From NCBI RefSeq assembly GCF_009801115.1, contig NZ_VTOL01000006.1, forward strand, positions 124,001 through 188,000: 64,000 nucleotides of DNA. Direction: 5' to 3'. The DNA comes from Dyadobacter sp. 3J3. Lineage in GTDB: Bacteria > Bacteroidota > Bacteroidia > Cytophagales > Spirosomataceae. The notes below the pieces were generated by a model. It made no database searches and had not been told where the DNA came from. It was given only the letters and a program-made list of their open reading frames with translations. The position numbers and the translations under genes were made by a program. Shown here piece by piece: positions 10,041 through 18,446 of this stretch (positions within the stretch are counted from its first letter, which is position 1; the number at the start of each line of letters is the position of its first letter).

Positions 10041-10180
10041 TCGAAGTGGGTCATAAAAAGATAAAAAAGAGCAATAAGCACTACCAGTGTGGCAATCAGT
10101 AGTTTATATAGCTGCGGCCACGAATTCACAAATGGAGGCAAACCATCGCGGTCCGTATCGGTGCTTTCTTTTTTATCCAT
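10037..10180 (-). CDS. Small single-span membrane protein coupled to the symporter (47 aa)
   Basis: This short gene encodes a 47-residue protein with an acidic/basic N-terminus (MDKKESTDTDRDGLPPFVNS) and one hydrophobic helix (LLIATLVVLIALFYLF). It ends in MTHFE. Its TGA overlaps the ATG of the symporter. Small helper proteins next to SSS transporters are known (for example the DUF485/DUF4212 types), but I cannot assign this one to a named family. The overlap, topology and conserved-looking codons support a real gene. A role as symporter subunit is inferred from position. Confidence 0.65.
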   Translation of the reverse strand: MDKKESTDTDRDGLPPFVNSWPQLYKLLIATLVVLIALFYLFMTHFE

Positions 10181-10224
10181 TATAAAGGTTCAGGGTTTGT
10201 TTAACAGCAGTTTTTACCGTTTTG

Positions 10225-10232
10225 CAAAAATA
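10225..10232 (-). promoter_or_regulatory. Possible -7 box for the symporter pair
   Basis: TATTTTTG on the minus strand matches TAnnTTTG about 45 bp upstream of the small gene. There is no TTTG at the expected -33 distance, so this is weak. Confidence 0.25.
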
Positions 10233-10600
10233 GAACGGTTTTTGGTTTGTTTTAGCATATAACTCCTAATCAGCAGGTCTATTATGATTTGTTAACAATT
10301 TGAAGTAATAAGGCTGAAATCACAAGTTTCGTCCATTATCCCTTTAAATTGTAGATAATCTTTTGTTGTAGAAAAGGTTGGTCATTAAAAAGAGAACCGT
10401 TGTTTTTCCTCGTCATCTGTACTTATTATGCCTCAATTCTTGCAAAAACAGGGTTTAACGAGTTCATCAAGTCTTTTTATGCCCGTTTTTTAAAAAAAAG
10501 GTGTGATAGTTCTTGATATATTCACAGTTTAACCAATCTTGTTTCAATTAGTTACTTAGGTATGGTTGTTTGGTCTCAATAGTAAATCAAATAACTTAAA
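10233..10600. other. Divergent intergenic region
   Basis: This is 370 bp between two divergently transcribed genes. It should hold the upstream promoter parts for both sides. Near 10561 a TATGGTTG resembles a -7 box with one mismatch for the gene at 10601. No open frame or strong hairpin is evident. Confidence 0.3.
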
Positions 10601-12103
10601 ATGAAAAATCTATTTATTATACCTATAGCGATATTTTGCCTGTCCATCGGCGCTCAGGCACAGGAAGTGAATAAAGATTCTCTTCAATCTTTGAAGGATG
10701 AGAAGAAAAACATTGAAATTAATAAAAGCATAAACGAGAATAAGACGGAGTTGGCTAAAAGCCAAAATGATCTGGCTGAGAAAAATAAGGAAGTGGAAAA
10801 AACGGCTGGGGATGCGCAAAAAGCAGCAGACAGTAATAAAGCTTTGGCAGCAAGATTAGGGAAAGATCCTCAAAATAAAAAATTGGCAAGTGACGCAAGT
10901 AAATCTGCGCGCCAGGCAGAGAGAAGCGCAAAAAAAGCAAGAAATGCAGCTGACGATCAGCAAAAATTGACGAAGGATATTGCTTCCCTGCAAAGCAAAA
11001 TCGCAGAAGACGAGGCAAAACTGGGTATGCAATCTTCTGTTGCAAATACAACTTCCCAACCGTTAACTGCGATGCAAAGTGCCCCTATGCAACCTGCTGT
11101 AAATAGTACTGTGCAAAATACTGCACCTGCGGCTAAAATGGAAAACACACGAATGGCGCAGCCGCAGGTAATCACACAAAATATCAATGTGGATTCGCTT
11201 CGCTCAGTACAAAATGCGCAGGGAATTGCTCAGAAAGTTGTAGAGGCGACTTATAAAAATTATCCGCAGCAGTCGGGGCAGCCTTCTATTATTATCAACA
11301 ATATAATTATCCCGTCAGATTATGAACGACCAAAAGCGGCAACGCCTGGTCAAAATCCTGAAATGACGCAAATGAGTGCAAGAGAGAGAGAAGATTACGA
11401 AGACTACAAAGCATGGAAAAGACAACGACATGCAGATAATAGTAGCCGGGGAGATCAGCGTCGCTTTTCTGAAAATCGTGAGCAGAATTTCACTAACGAG
11501 TCACAGCCTGTCCAATCTAAGGATAGCAAATTAACTTTTAAGGAACGTTTCGGAGAAAGAACACCTAGAAATTCCGGATTATGGGTTATACCTGTTGTTG
11601 GTGTCCATGCGTCAAGTTTTAAAGCTGATTTCAACGATGGCAAAGCGGATGGCCGTATTGGCTGGAATGCAGGTCTGGATTTCAGAATTCATGAAAAAAG
11701 ATTTTTCATCCAGCCGGGAGTACATTATTTCAGCTCTTCGATGCGCATTAGTACTGAGGATAGTTTATCCAATGCCCCTTTACTTTCAGGGCCAAGATTG
11801 CACTCACTTAAAGTTCCTTTGCTGGTTGGACTTTATCTTACCAAAGCAAATAAAGGATTTTTCAAAATGAATGTTAAAGCAGGAGCGACCGGAACTTATG
11901 TACTTGCTGTGGATAAAAGTGACATAAAACAATTTGACAGAGATAATATTGAAGATTTCTCCTACGGTTTAAACGCAGGGTTGGGATTGGAATTTGGTCT
12001 CATCACGTTAGATCTTTCGCATGAATGGGGAATGAGCACTGTGTTTAAAGACACTAATAATAAAAATAATGTCTTCCGCGCTACCATTGGATTGAAGCTT
12101 TAA
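10601..12103 (+). CDS. Outer-membrane beta-barrel protein with coiled-coil stalk (hypothetical)
   Basis: This 500-residue exported protein has the signal peptide MKNLFIIPIAIFCLSIGAQA. Residues about 22-140 are almost pure Lys/Glu/Ala/Asn/Asp heptads, predicting a long coiled coil. Residues 145-235 are Pro/Gln/Met/Thr-rich and look disordered. A charged segment (SAREREDYEDYKAWKRQR) follows. From about residue 310 to the end there are alternating hydrophobic strands closing with FRATIGLKL, as in porin-like OMP_b-brl barrels. The arrangement suggests a small outer-membrane barrel carrying a periplasmic stalk, perhaps touching peptidoglycan. The function is unknown. It ends just before a strong bidirectional terminator. 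Confidence 0.8.
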   Translation: MKNLFIIPIAIFCLSIGAQAQEVNKDSLQSLKDEKKNIEINKSINENKTELAKSQNDLAEKNKEVEKTAGDAQKAADSNKALAARLGKDPQNKKLASDASKSARQAERSAKKARNAADDQQKLTKDIASLQSKIAEDEAKLGMQSSVANTTSQPLTAMQSAPMQPAVNSTVQNTAPAAKMENTRMAQPQVITQNINVDSLRSVQNAQGIAQKVVEATYKNYPQQSGQPSIIINNIIIPSDYERPKAATPGQNPEMTQMSAREREDYEDYKAWKRQRHADNSSRGDQRRFSENREQNFTNESQPVQSKDSKLTFKERFGERTPRNSGLWVIPVVGVHASSFKADFNDGKADGRIGWNAGLDFRIHEKRFFIQPGVHYFSSSMRISTEDSLSNAPLLSGPRLHSLKVPLLVGLYLTKANKGFFKMNVKAGATGTYVLAVDKSDIKQFDRDNIEDFSYGLNAGLGLEFGLITLDLSHEWGMSTVFKDTNNKNNVFRATIGLKL

Positions 12104-12122
12104 CATTAAGTTAAATTGCTAA

Positions 12123-12167
12123 AAAACACCCTGAAAATATTTGTATAAATTATTTTCAGGGTGTTTT
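12123..12167. terminator. Bidirectional terminator between convergent genes
   Basis: A perfect 17-bp inverted repeat (12123-12139 with 12151-12167) has an 11-nt loop and A-run/T-run flanks. It lies 20 bp past the stop at 12103 and 20 bp past the stop at 12187, so it can serve both convergent genes. Confidence 0.9.
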
Positions 12168-12186
12168 ATTATTTAAAAAATCAATT

Positions 12187-12960
12187 TTAAATAATAAAAG
12201 CCTTTCCCTTATTCTTGAAACTATGTGCTCCACAGCTAATAAAAATAATAACTGAAGCGATGATAGCGCTGTAAGCAACCGTTTTATTTAATTCCCAATT
12301 GGCAACAGCCACAGCAATCAGAGCCCAGATTCCAACCGAAGCAGATTCTCTCAGATTCCTGTTCCAGGTTACAAATAAATTGATAAACATCGCTGCCAGG
12401 ATCATAATGATTGTCCAGTTAACAGCAGAAATGCCAAAACCGTCCCATTGGATTTTAGTAAGATAAGCAGCAACATTGGCAATAATGGCAACGGTGATCC
12501 AGCCGAAATACATGGCAAACGGCCACCATTCCAATGCTACACGTTTAAAAGTGATCAGATCAAATTCCATGCGGGTACGCACTACAATGCTGCAAAGTGA
12601 AAGCAGAAGTGCCGTCATGATGATAACCGAAGCGCCGGTGTAATCATAAAGCCAGGCAAGAATCCACAAGCAATTCGCTACACAGGAAAGCACAAACATC
12701 CAACCGATTTTCCCAACAACGTCCGGCGTTTCTTTGGAGTTAAAAAGTCCCTGGCTCTGGTAAATAGCAAAGGCGATCAAACCAATATAAATAAGGCCCC
12801 AGATTGAAAATGCGTATCCCGCCGGTGTAAATAAATTCTGGTATTTGGCAGAAACGCTGGCCATTGTACTTTGATTAAAAATACCTGTATTTGAAAGGTA
12901 ATTCATTATGATGGTAATGATCAGCGCAATAATATTCGATAGTTGTAAGGTCTTTTTCAT
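12187..12960 (-). CDS. TspO/MBR-related tryptophan-rich membrane protein, enlarged form
   Basis: This 257-residue polytopic protein has roughly eight hydrophobic helices. The segment NLFTPAGYAFSIWGLIYIGL resembles the TspO/tryptophan-rich sensory protein family, and many Trp residues lie at helix ends. Classical TspO proteins are about 160 residues with five helices, so this is a larger relative, with extra C-terminal helices. TspO proteins bind porphyrins or cholesterol-like molecules and act in stress signalling. That role is only an analogy here. It is transcribed alone. Confidence 0.7.
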   Translation of the reverse strand: MKKTLQLSNIIALIITIIMNYLSNTGIFNQSTMASVSAKYQNLFTPAGYAFSIWGLIYIGLIAFAIYQSQGLFNSKETPDVVGKIGWMFVLSCVANCLWILAWLYDYTGASVIIMTALLLSLCSIVVRTRMEFDLITFKRVALEWWPFAMYFGWITVAIIANVAAYLTKIQWDGFGISAVNWTIIMILAAMFINLFVTWNRNLRESASVGIWALIAVAVANWELNKTVAYSAIIASVIIFISCGAHSFKNKGKAFII

Positions 12961-13301
12961 AAGTTAATTCATAGGATTAAAGGTGGAGCAAGATGTATGG
13001 AAATATCGATTTAGTAATTGTACGTATAAATCGGCATCAAGCCAAAATAAGCTTCTTTTTCAGCACTAAAACTGCACCGAACACAAAGATCATCTGTAAT
13101 GATCAGTAATTCAAAGGCAAAATCTGGCTCTTTATCCGGTTTTTCTTTCTATTGGTCAGAGAGGCTTTCTTTTGCAATGGCTTATGATTCCCTTTGTATG
13201 ATAGCAATTCAATACTTAATGCTCAGGAAAAACTATAAACCTCTTTATGATTAGATTTTTTACGCAAAGACAATGCAGTCGTGGTCATAAATTTGTGAAC
13301 A
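12961..13301. other. Divergent intergenic region
   Basis: This stretch of about 340 bp lies between the TspO-like gene and the sigma factor. A TAAATTTG box at 13288-13295 matches the -7 pattern but lies only 6 bp before the ATG at 13302, and it has no -33 partner. Nothing else is recognised. Confidence 0.3.
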
Positions 13302-13958
13302 ATGAATATTATCAATTTAAAAAATAATTATAAAAGCAGCACAACAAGCGACGATCAAAATTTTGAATCCATACTTGCTGGCTGCATTGCGCAAAACAAT
13401 CAGGCGCAACGGCTTTTGTACAAGCAGTATTTTGGTTATGCCAAAAGTATTTGTTTGCGTTACACTTCGTGTTCCGAGGAAGTGGATGAAGTTTTAAACG
13501 AAGGCTTTTTAAAGGTTTTTACGCATTTGAAGGAGTACGATTCAACCTATCCTTTTAAGGTCTGGATCAGGACGATCATGATCAATACTGCGATCAGTTA
13601 TTACCGAAAGCACAAAAAGCATAATGAAAAACGCGCTTCCTATGAAGATGCGCCTTATCTGGGATTTGAGGAAGATATTGTCAGCCAGATAACAGCGGAA
13701 GAAATCCTACTGTTGATTCAAAAGATCAAACCGAAATATAAAAACGTATTTCTTTTGTATGTGGTTGACGGCTACAATCATAGGGAAATTGCAGATCTTA
13801 TGGAAATGAACGAAGCGACGGTAAGATCACATTATGTGCGGGCCCGTGTACAATTACAGCAACTGATCAAACAAAATTATCCGCATCTTTTCCCGGTTGA
13901 CTGGTCTTCCAGGATTTCTCAGGACAGGTATTCAGAAGTGATTCAGGCGGCTGGCTGA
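13302..13958 (+). CDS. ECF-type RNA polymerase sigma-70 factor
   Basis: This 218-residue regulator contains sigma region 2 (about residues 38-105, with SEEVDEVLNEGFLKVFTHL and FKVWIRTIMINTAISYYRK). Region 4 follows (about 140-190, with HREIADLMEMNEATVRSHYV as the helix-turn-helix). No FecR or other anti-sigma gene is adjacent. The next gene on the strand, 153 bp away, encodes an outer-membrane barrel, so a cell-envelope regulon is possible but unproven. Length and domains are normal for the family. Confidence 0.92.
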   Translation: MNIINLKNNYKSSTTSDDQNFESILAGCIAQNNQAQRLLYKQYFGYAKSICLRYTSCSEEVDEVLNEGFLKVFTHLKEYDSTYPFKVWIRTIMINTAISYYRKHKKHNEKRASYEDAPYLGFEEDIVSQITAEEILLLIQKIKPKYKNVFLLYVVDGYNHREIADLMEMNEATVRSHYVRARVQLQQLIKQNYPHLFPVDWSSRISQDRYSEVIQAAG

Positions 13959-14111
13959 TGTCGTAAAGTGGTTTTTGCTCAAAAGCATTCTGGCTTATTG
14001 TAATACATGTATTGTTTTTATTTCGCTTTTCCAGTATGGATTTGTTCAGACAACTGTATGGCTTAATTTTTTTAGTAAGAGTAAAAACTACTCAAACTAA
14101 AAAATTATCTC

Positions 14112-15248
14112 TTGAAGCTCAGATACATTTGCCTGTTTTTATTTACATGTATTCCGGTTGAAGAAATCTGTGCGCAGAAGAAACCTGGATTTATAAAACG
14201 CTTTATACAAAAATCCGTTTCAGATACAACCTCGCCCGGAAAGTCAAGTTTTCGGATTTATCCCACACTTGCTTATGCGCCTGAAACGAGTTTTGAATTC
14301 GGGTTTTCATCGCTTTTTTTATTTCAGGCCAAGCAGGATTCTCTGAATAGATTGAGTGAAGTGCAAGCTTTCACTTTTGTAACACTTGAAGCGCAGTATG
14401 GAATCTGGCTTGATAACGCCATTTATGGAGATAAGGACAAATGGTTTATTTTAGGAAGAACACGTTTTCAACGGTTTCCTCTTTTGTATTATGGCATAGG
14501 GCCAGAGACAAACGGTAAAGAACCGGCATTGATTGATGCAAATTATATTCTGCTAAAACAGCGTGTTTTAAGAAAATTAATCCCTAATCTTTTTCTTGGA
14601 CCTGAGGTAGATTACCAGCAATTGTACAATACTAAATTTAACCAGCCTGATGGTCACGACGTCTACGAACCGCCTTTGGGAAGTCATGGAACTACAAATC
14701 TTGGTTTGGGTGCGGCACTTGTTTTTGACAACCGACATAATGTGCTTAATGTAAGAAAAGGATTTTTTGGTGAAATTTCCTTTTTGAAATATAACCAGCG
14801 ACTCGCCAGTGATTATAATTTCTACGGATTTAATCTGGACGTGCGTTCATCGCACAAAACAAATGACAGGAATGTGCTGGCCTGGCAGTTGTATGGCAAT
14901 TTTATGACGGGCAATATTCCATTCAATCAACTGGCTTTGATGGGCGGTGAGATGATCATGCGCGGTTTTTATACAGGACGTTACCGTGACAAAAATATGT
15001 TGGCATTCCAAACCGAACATCGCTGGCTTCCTTTCAAATTCAGCAAGCGGATAGGAGGAACGGTTTTCGCTGCCGCGGCGGTGGTTGCGCCGCAGGTAAG
15101 CGAATTCAGCTGGAAACATATCCGGCCTTCGGGAGGAGTGGGGCTGAGATATTTATTATTTCCAAAGAAGGATATTTTCCTGAGATTGGATGTGGGTTTT
15201 ACAAAAGAAGGACCCGGATTTTATCTTTTTACAGGAGAAGCGTTTTAA
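14112..15248 (+). CDS. BamA/TamA-like (D15) outer-membrane barrel protein
   Basis: This 378-residue protein begins at a TTG codon. The frame has no ATG upstream before a stop, and the signal peptide MKLRYICLFLFTCIPVEEICAQ starts right there. The body has barrel strands typical of the bacterial surface antigen (D15) domain: FRIYPTLAYAPETSFEFG at the N-side, LGAALVFDNRHNVLNVRKGFF in the middle, and ending LFLRLDVGFTKEGPGFYLF-like strands. It lacks POTRA repeats, so it is a barrel-only member, probably not the essential BamA assembly factor. Its substrate is unknown. Confidence 0.85.
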   Translation: MKLRYICLFLFTCIPVEEICAQKKPGFIKRFIQKSVSDTTSPGKSSFRIYPTLAYAPETSFEFGFSSLFLFQAKQDSLNRLSEVQAFTFVTLEAQYGIWLDNAIYGDKDKWFILGRTRFQRFPLLYYGIGPETNGKEPALIDANYILLKQRVLRKLIPNLFLGPEVDYQQLYNTKFNQPDGHDVYEPPLGSHGTTNLGLGAALVFDNRHNVLNVRKGFFGEISFLKYNQRLASDYNFYGFNLDVRSSHKTNDRNVLAWQLYGNFMTGNIPFNQLALMGGEMIMRGFYTGRYRDKNMLAFQTEHRWLPFKFSKRIGGTVFAAAAVVAPQVSEFSWKHIRPSGGVGLRYLLFPKKDIFLRLDVGFTKEGPGFYLFTGEAF

Positions 15249-15266
15249 TGTAGAACAAGAAATCGG

Positions 15267-16325
15267 TTAGTACGTCAATTTTCTTATCAGTTCATTTCTT
15301 TTCTTATCATCAATTTGTAATTCATTTTTGATGAACCTTTCCATGCCGCCATACTTCTTATCGATCACCTCAAAAGTTGCGTTTAGATAACGTTCGTCTA
15401 CTTTCATAAAGTTTTCGATCACTTTTGTATTGATATGACGCTTAACCACTTTTGCCAGTTTAACCTTTCCCAGCATGTTTTGGATCTTATCTTTCCGGTA
15501 ATAATTTGAAAGAAGATATTCATCCATAATGGTTTGTCTGTCCACTTTTAGAATGGAAAGAATTAATGCGGTTGTCATGCCCGTGCGATCTTTTCCGGCG
15601 GAGCAGTGGTATAAAACCGGCTCATCCGAAGCCAGGACTTTTTGAAGAAGATTACGTACCGTAAGCAGATTTTCCGATACGCATCCTCTATACAATTCAA
15701 GCGTCAATTCGATTGATTTTTCCTCGGAAATTTCACCATTGATTACTTTGCTTTTTAGTTGAGCCAATAAATCACCATTATCTTTCACAGTAGAAAAGTG
15801 AACATAGTTGACATTTTCAGGAAGGTGGTCTTCTTTTCCTTTAATTTCATTTGTCGTTCTCAGATCATAAACGGTCTGAATATGCAAATCGTTGAATTTA
15901 GGAAACTCGCTTTTTTTCAACCCTGCCAGATTATCAGAACGGAATATTTTACCCCATCGAATCGTCTTTCCTTCCAGCGTTTTTATTCCACCGATATCTC
16001 TGAAATTGATCACATTTTTAAAATAAATGTGTCGGTTGGAAATTGTTACTGTATCCTTTTTAGAAATTAAATTGAAGTAAGGTCTTGTGTTGAAATTATT
16101 TAGCGAAACTGGATCATCGAACTTGTTCCATTTGAATATTTCATTTGTATTTTGAAGACTGATATCCGAAACTTTATTTTTATCAAAATGCAGGGTATAG
16201 TTGTTTTTGTAATTTTCCAGATAATTCTCCTCTTTAAGCGTTTTTTCACAATAGGACTTTGGGAGTTTGACACTGCAAGATGAAAACAGCAGTACAAAAT
16301 AAAATAAGAGAAACAGATTCTTCAT
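15267..16325 (-). CDS. Lipoprotein tyrosine/serine phosphatase (Y_phosphatase3 type)
   Basis: This 352-residue protein has a lipoprotein signal (MKNLFLLFYFVLLFSSC, lipid cysteine at 17), so it acts at the cell envelope or periplasm. The catalytic P-loop CX5R is HCSAGKDRTG, with Cys241 and Arg247. Upstream elements INFRDIGGIKTLEGKTIRWG and TVYDLRTTNEI match the family of tyrosine/dual-specificity phosphatases that includes MptpB-like enzymes. Exported phosphatases of this kind may act on phosphotyrosine, phosphoserine or phosphoinositides. It is convergent with the barrel gene and separated by only 18 bp. Confidence 0.9.
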   Translation of the reverse strand: MKNLFLLFYFVLLFSSCSVKLPKSYCEKTLKEENYLENYKNNYTLHFDKNKVSDISLQNTNEIFKWNKFDDPVSLNNFNTRPYFNLISKKDTVTISNRHIYFKNVINFRDIGGIKTLEGKTIRWGKIFRSDNLAGLKKSEFPKFNDLHIQTVYDLRTTNEIKGKEDHLPENVNYVHFSTVKDNGDLLAQLKSKVINGEISEEKSIELTLELYRGCVSENLLTVRNLLQKVLASDEPVLYHCSAGKDRTGMTTALILSILKVDRQTIMDEYLLSNYYRKDKIQNMLGKVKLAKVVKRHINTKVIENFMKVDERYLNATFEVIDKKYGGMERFIKNELQIDDKKRNELIRKLTY

Positions 16326-16620
16326 TCGGAAACAGCAGTTGATTATAAAATGAAGTCTTTTTCGTCTGAAATAATTCCATTATGCTAATTAGGTAGTCAG
16401 TGGGATACATAAGATGGCTTAACTAGGATTTTATCCGCAACCAACTGATCGATTGTCATATACAGATTTATAGTTTTATTAATTGGATTATATGAATAAA
16501 TTATATATTTAATTTGGAATTTTAGTCTTTATTTAAAATTAAATTCGGTTCTTTATATAAAAGAGGATATTCTATATTGGAATAGCTGGAATTGTTTCCA
16601 TGGGTCGCTAAATAATAGAA
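16326..16620. other. Promoter region of the sigma-FecR-SusCD island
   Basis: This AT-rich stretch of 295 bp is divergent between the phosphatase and the sigma factor. It has no open frame. It should carry the promoter for the catabolic island, but no exact TTTG/TAnnTTTG pair was identified. Confidence 0.3.
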
Positions 16621-17232
16621 TTGAAATTGAAAAACGGCATTGAAGATATTGAGTTATGGAAATCGTTTAAAGATGGTCAGCAGACTGCTTTTTCACTTCT
16701 GTACCGCCGATATGTCACCGTTTTGTATAAATATGGTTTAAAAATCACACCCGACAATGAACTTGTTGAAGATGTGATCCAGGATCTTTTTGTCGATTTA
16801 TGGAAATCAAAGGAAAATCTGACCGATCCGGATTCTGTTAAATATTACCTTTTTACGATTTTAAGGCGAAAGATTGTCCGCTGCATTAATGCTTCCGGGA
16901 ATATCGAGCAGCTTGACGACGAGAATCAAAAGCATATTGTTCATGTCGAGTCTGTTGAACATCTCATTGTAAATGAAGAAGAATCCGGAACTTTGGTTCG
17001 CAGCATTCAACATGCCGTTTCAAATTTGCCAACGCGTCAGCAGGAAGTTATTAATCTCCGATATTTCCATAATTTTTCCCATCCCGAAATTTCGGAGATG
17101 ATGGGAATTTCTCTTCAGTCCGTTCACAACACGCTGCAAAAAGCCATGAAATCTTTACAACAACAGATCAATCCAAATATCGATCTGGTTGTGATTCTCA
17201 GTATGATCTTCTGTTCAGATTATAATGTGTAA
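16621..17232 (+). CDS. ECF sigma factor of a FecR/SusCD locus
   Basis: This 203-residue sigma-70 family factor has region 2 at about residues 20-90 (LVEDVIQDLFVDLWKSKENL, FTILRRKIVRCI) and region 4 at about 135-180 (LPTRQQEVINLRYF, HPEISEMMGISLQSVHNTLQ). The start is a TTG. An in-frame upstream ATG is closed by a stop, and the reading begins naturally at MKLKNGIEDIELWKSF. It sits directly before a FecR gene and a SusC with an STN domain. By the FecI-FecR-FecA paradigm it should drive the downstream SusCD and enzyme genes when ligand is present. Confidence 0.93.
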   Translation: MKLKNGIEDIELWKSFKDGQQTAFSLLYRRYVTVLYKYGLKITPDNELVEDVIQDLFVDLWKSKENLTDPDSVKYYLFTILRRKIVRCINASGNIEQLDDENQKHIVHVESVEHLIVNEEESGTLVRSIQHAVSNLPTRQQEVINLRYFHNFSHPEISEMMGISLQSVHNTLQKAMKSLQQQINPNIDLVVILSMIFCSDYNV

Positions 17233-17390
17233 ATCAAAGCCGAAAATCGTGTTTTTGGTACTAATCTGGGTTTTAATAATAATTTAAGAACTATATTGAT
17301 AAATTTATAAAATTATCTCCTGTCTTTGGGGTAATGTGCAATATTTTATTGCTCTGTTTAATTATAAGATAAAATAAACATTGGTTATGC

Positions 17391-18410
17391 ATGAATTATT
17401 CCCAATTTAAAGCAAGTGACCTGGCTGCGGATGATTTTTTCTGTAAATGGGTTCTTTCTCCTGATATTGATACCGATGCTTTTTGGATGAGATGGCTGGG
17501 AAGCCATATGGAACTGATGGCAAATGTTGAAATCGCCAGGCGGATGGTGCTTGAAATTGCTTTGGAGTCGGACGAAAATATTTCGGAGATTGTCATAGAT
17601 AGAATGTGGGATAATATCGTGGCACGTACACATGAGGTTCCGCTTAAACGTCCATTTTATTTTAATAGCTGGCTGATGCCGGTGGCTGCCTGTATTGCAT
17701 TTACAGTTATTGCGTTTACAGTATATCGTTACCATTTTGATATTTCTCATACTTACACAACTGCCAATGGAGAAACCCGCAGAATACAACTTCCGGACGG
17801 ATCGATGGTAACCTTAAATGCAAATTCAAAGCTGGATGTTCCCGGCGGCTGGCAAAGGCCTGATCACCGTGAAGTGTGGCTCGAAGGAGAAGCATTTTTT
17901 AAAGTACGGAAACAAAAGGAAGACGGCAGCCTGACAAAATTTACGGTGCATACTAACGATGTTAATGTTGAAGTAAAAGGAACGGAGTTTAATGTAAACA
18001 CAAGAAAACAGCAAACGGGAGTTTTACTTTCAGAAGGAAAAGTTGAGCTGTTTCTTAATAAATACAGCCAGGGTGATGAAGTAGTGCACATGAAGCCGGG
18101 AGATCAGGTTGATTTTTCAACTAAAAAACAAACATTGGTAATACGCAGAATAGACGATCCGGTTTCGGTTTATTCCTGGAAAGACAATCGATGGACATTT
18201 GATAAAACGCCGCTTTCGGATGTCGCATCGCTGATTACGGATACCTATGGCATAAAAGTTCGTATTAAAGGAGAGTGGGTTTCGCAGCAAAAAGTGACTG
18301 GAATTATTCCTTCAGATAATCTGGAAGATATTCTAGCTTCGCTGGAAAGTATCCTGCACGTCAAAATTGATCAGCAAAACAAAGAAATCACGATTAAAAG
18401 AGAGCAATAA
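17391..18410 (+). CDS. FecR family anti-sigma factor
   Basis: This 339-residue inner-membrane regulator has a cytoplasmic N-terminal part of about 85 residues that should hold the sigma factor. One membrane helix follows (LMPVAACIAFTVIAFTVY). The periplasmic FecR domain begins with the hallmark TTANGETRRIQLPDGSMVTL, and a C-terminal DUF4974-like segment includes WTFDKTPLSDVASLITDTYG. It lies 159 bp after the sigma gene and 36 bp before susC, so sigma, FecR and SusC form one signalling unit from outer membrane to RNA polymerase. Confidence 0.95.
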   Translation: MNYSQFKASDLAADDFFCKWVLSPDIDTDAFWMRWLGSHMELMANVEIARRMVLEIALESDENISEIVIDRMWDNIVARTHEVPLKRPFYFNSWLMPVAACIAFTVIAFTVYRYHFDISHTYTTANGETRRIQLPDGSMVTLNANSKLDVPGGWQRPDHREVWLEGEAFFKVRKQKEDGSLTKFTVHTNDVNVEVKGTEFNVNTRKQQTGVLLSEGKVELFLNKYSQGDEVVHMKPGDQVDFSTKKQTLVIRRIDDPVSVYSWKDNRWTFDKTPLSDVASLITDTYGIKVRIKGEWVSQQKVTGIIPSDNLEDILASLESILHVKIDQQNKEITIKREQ

Positions 18411-18446
18411 AGTTTATAGTAAATCTTAGTATTAAAATATTAACAA

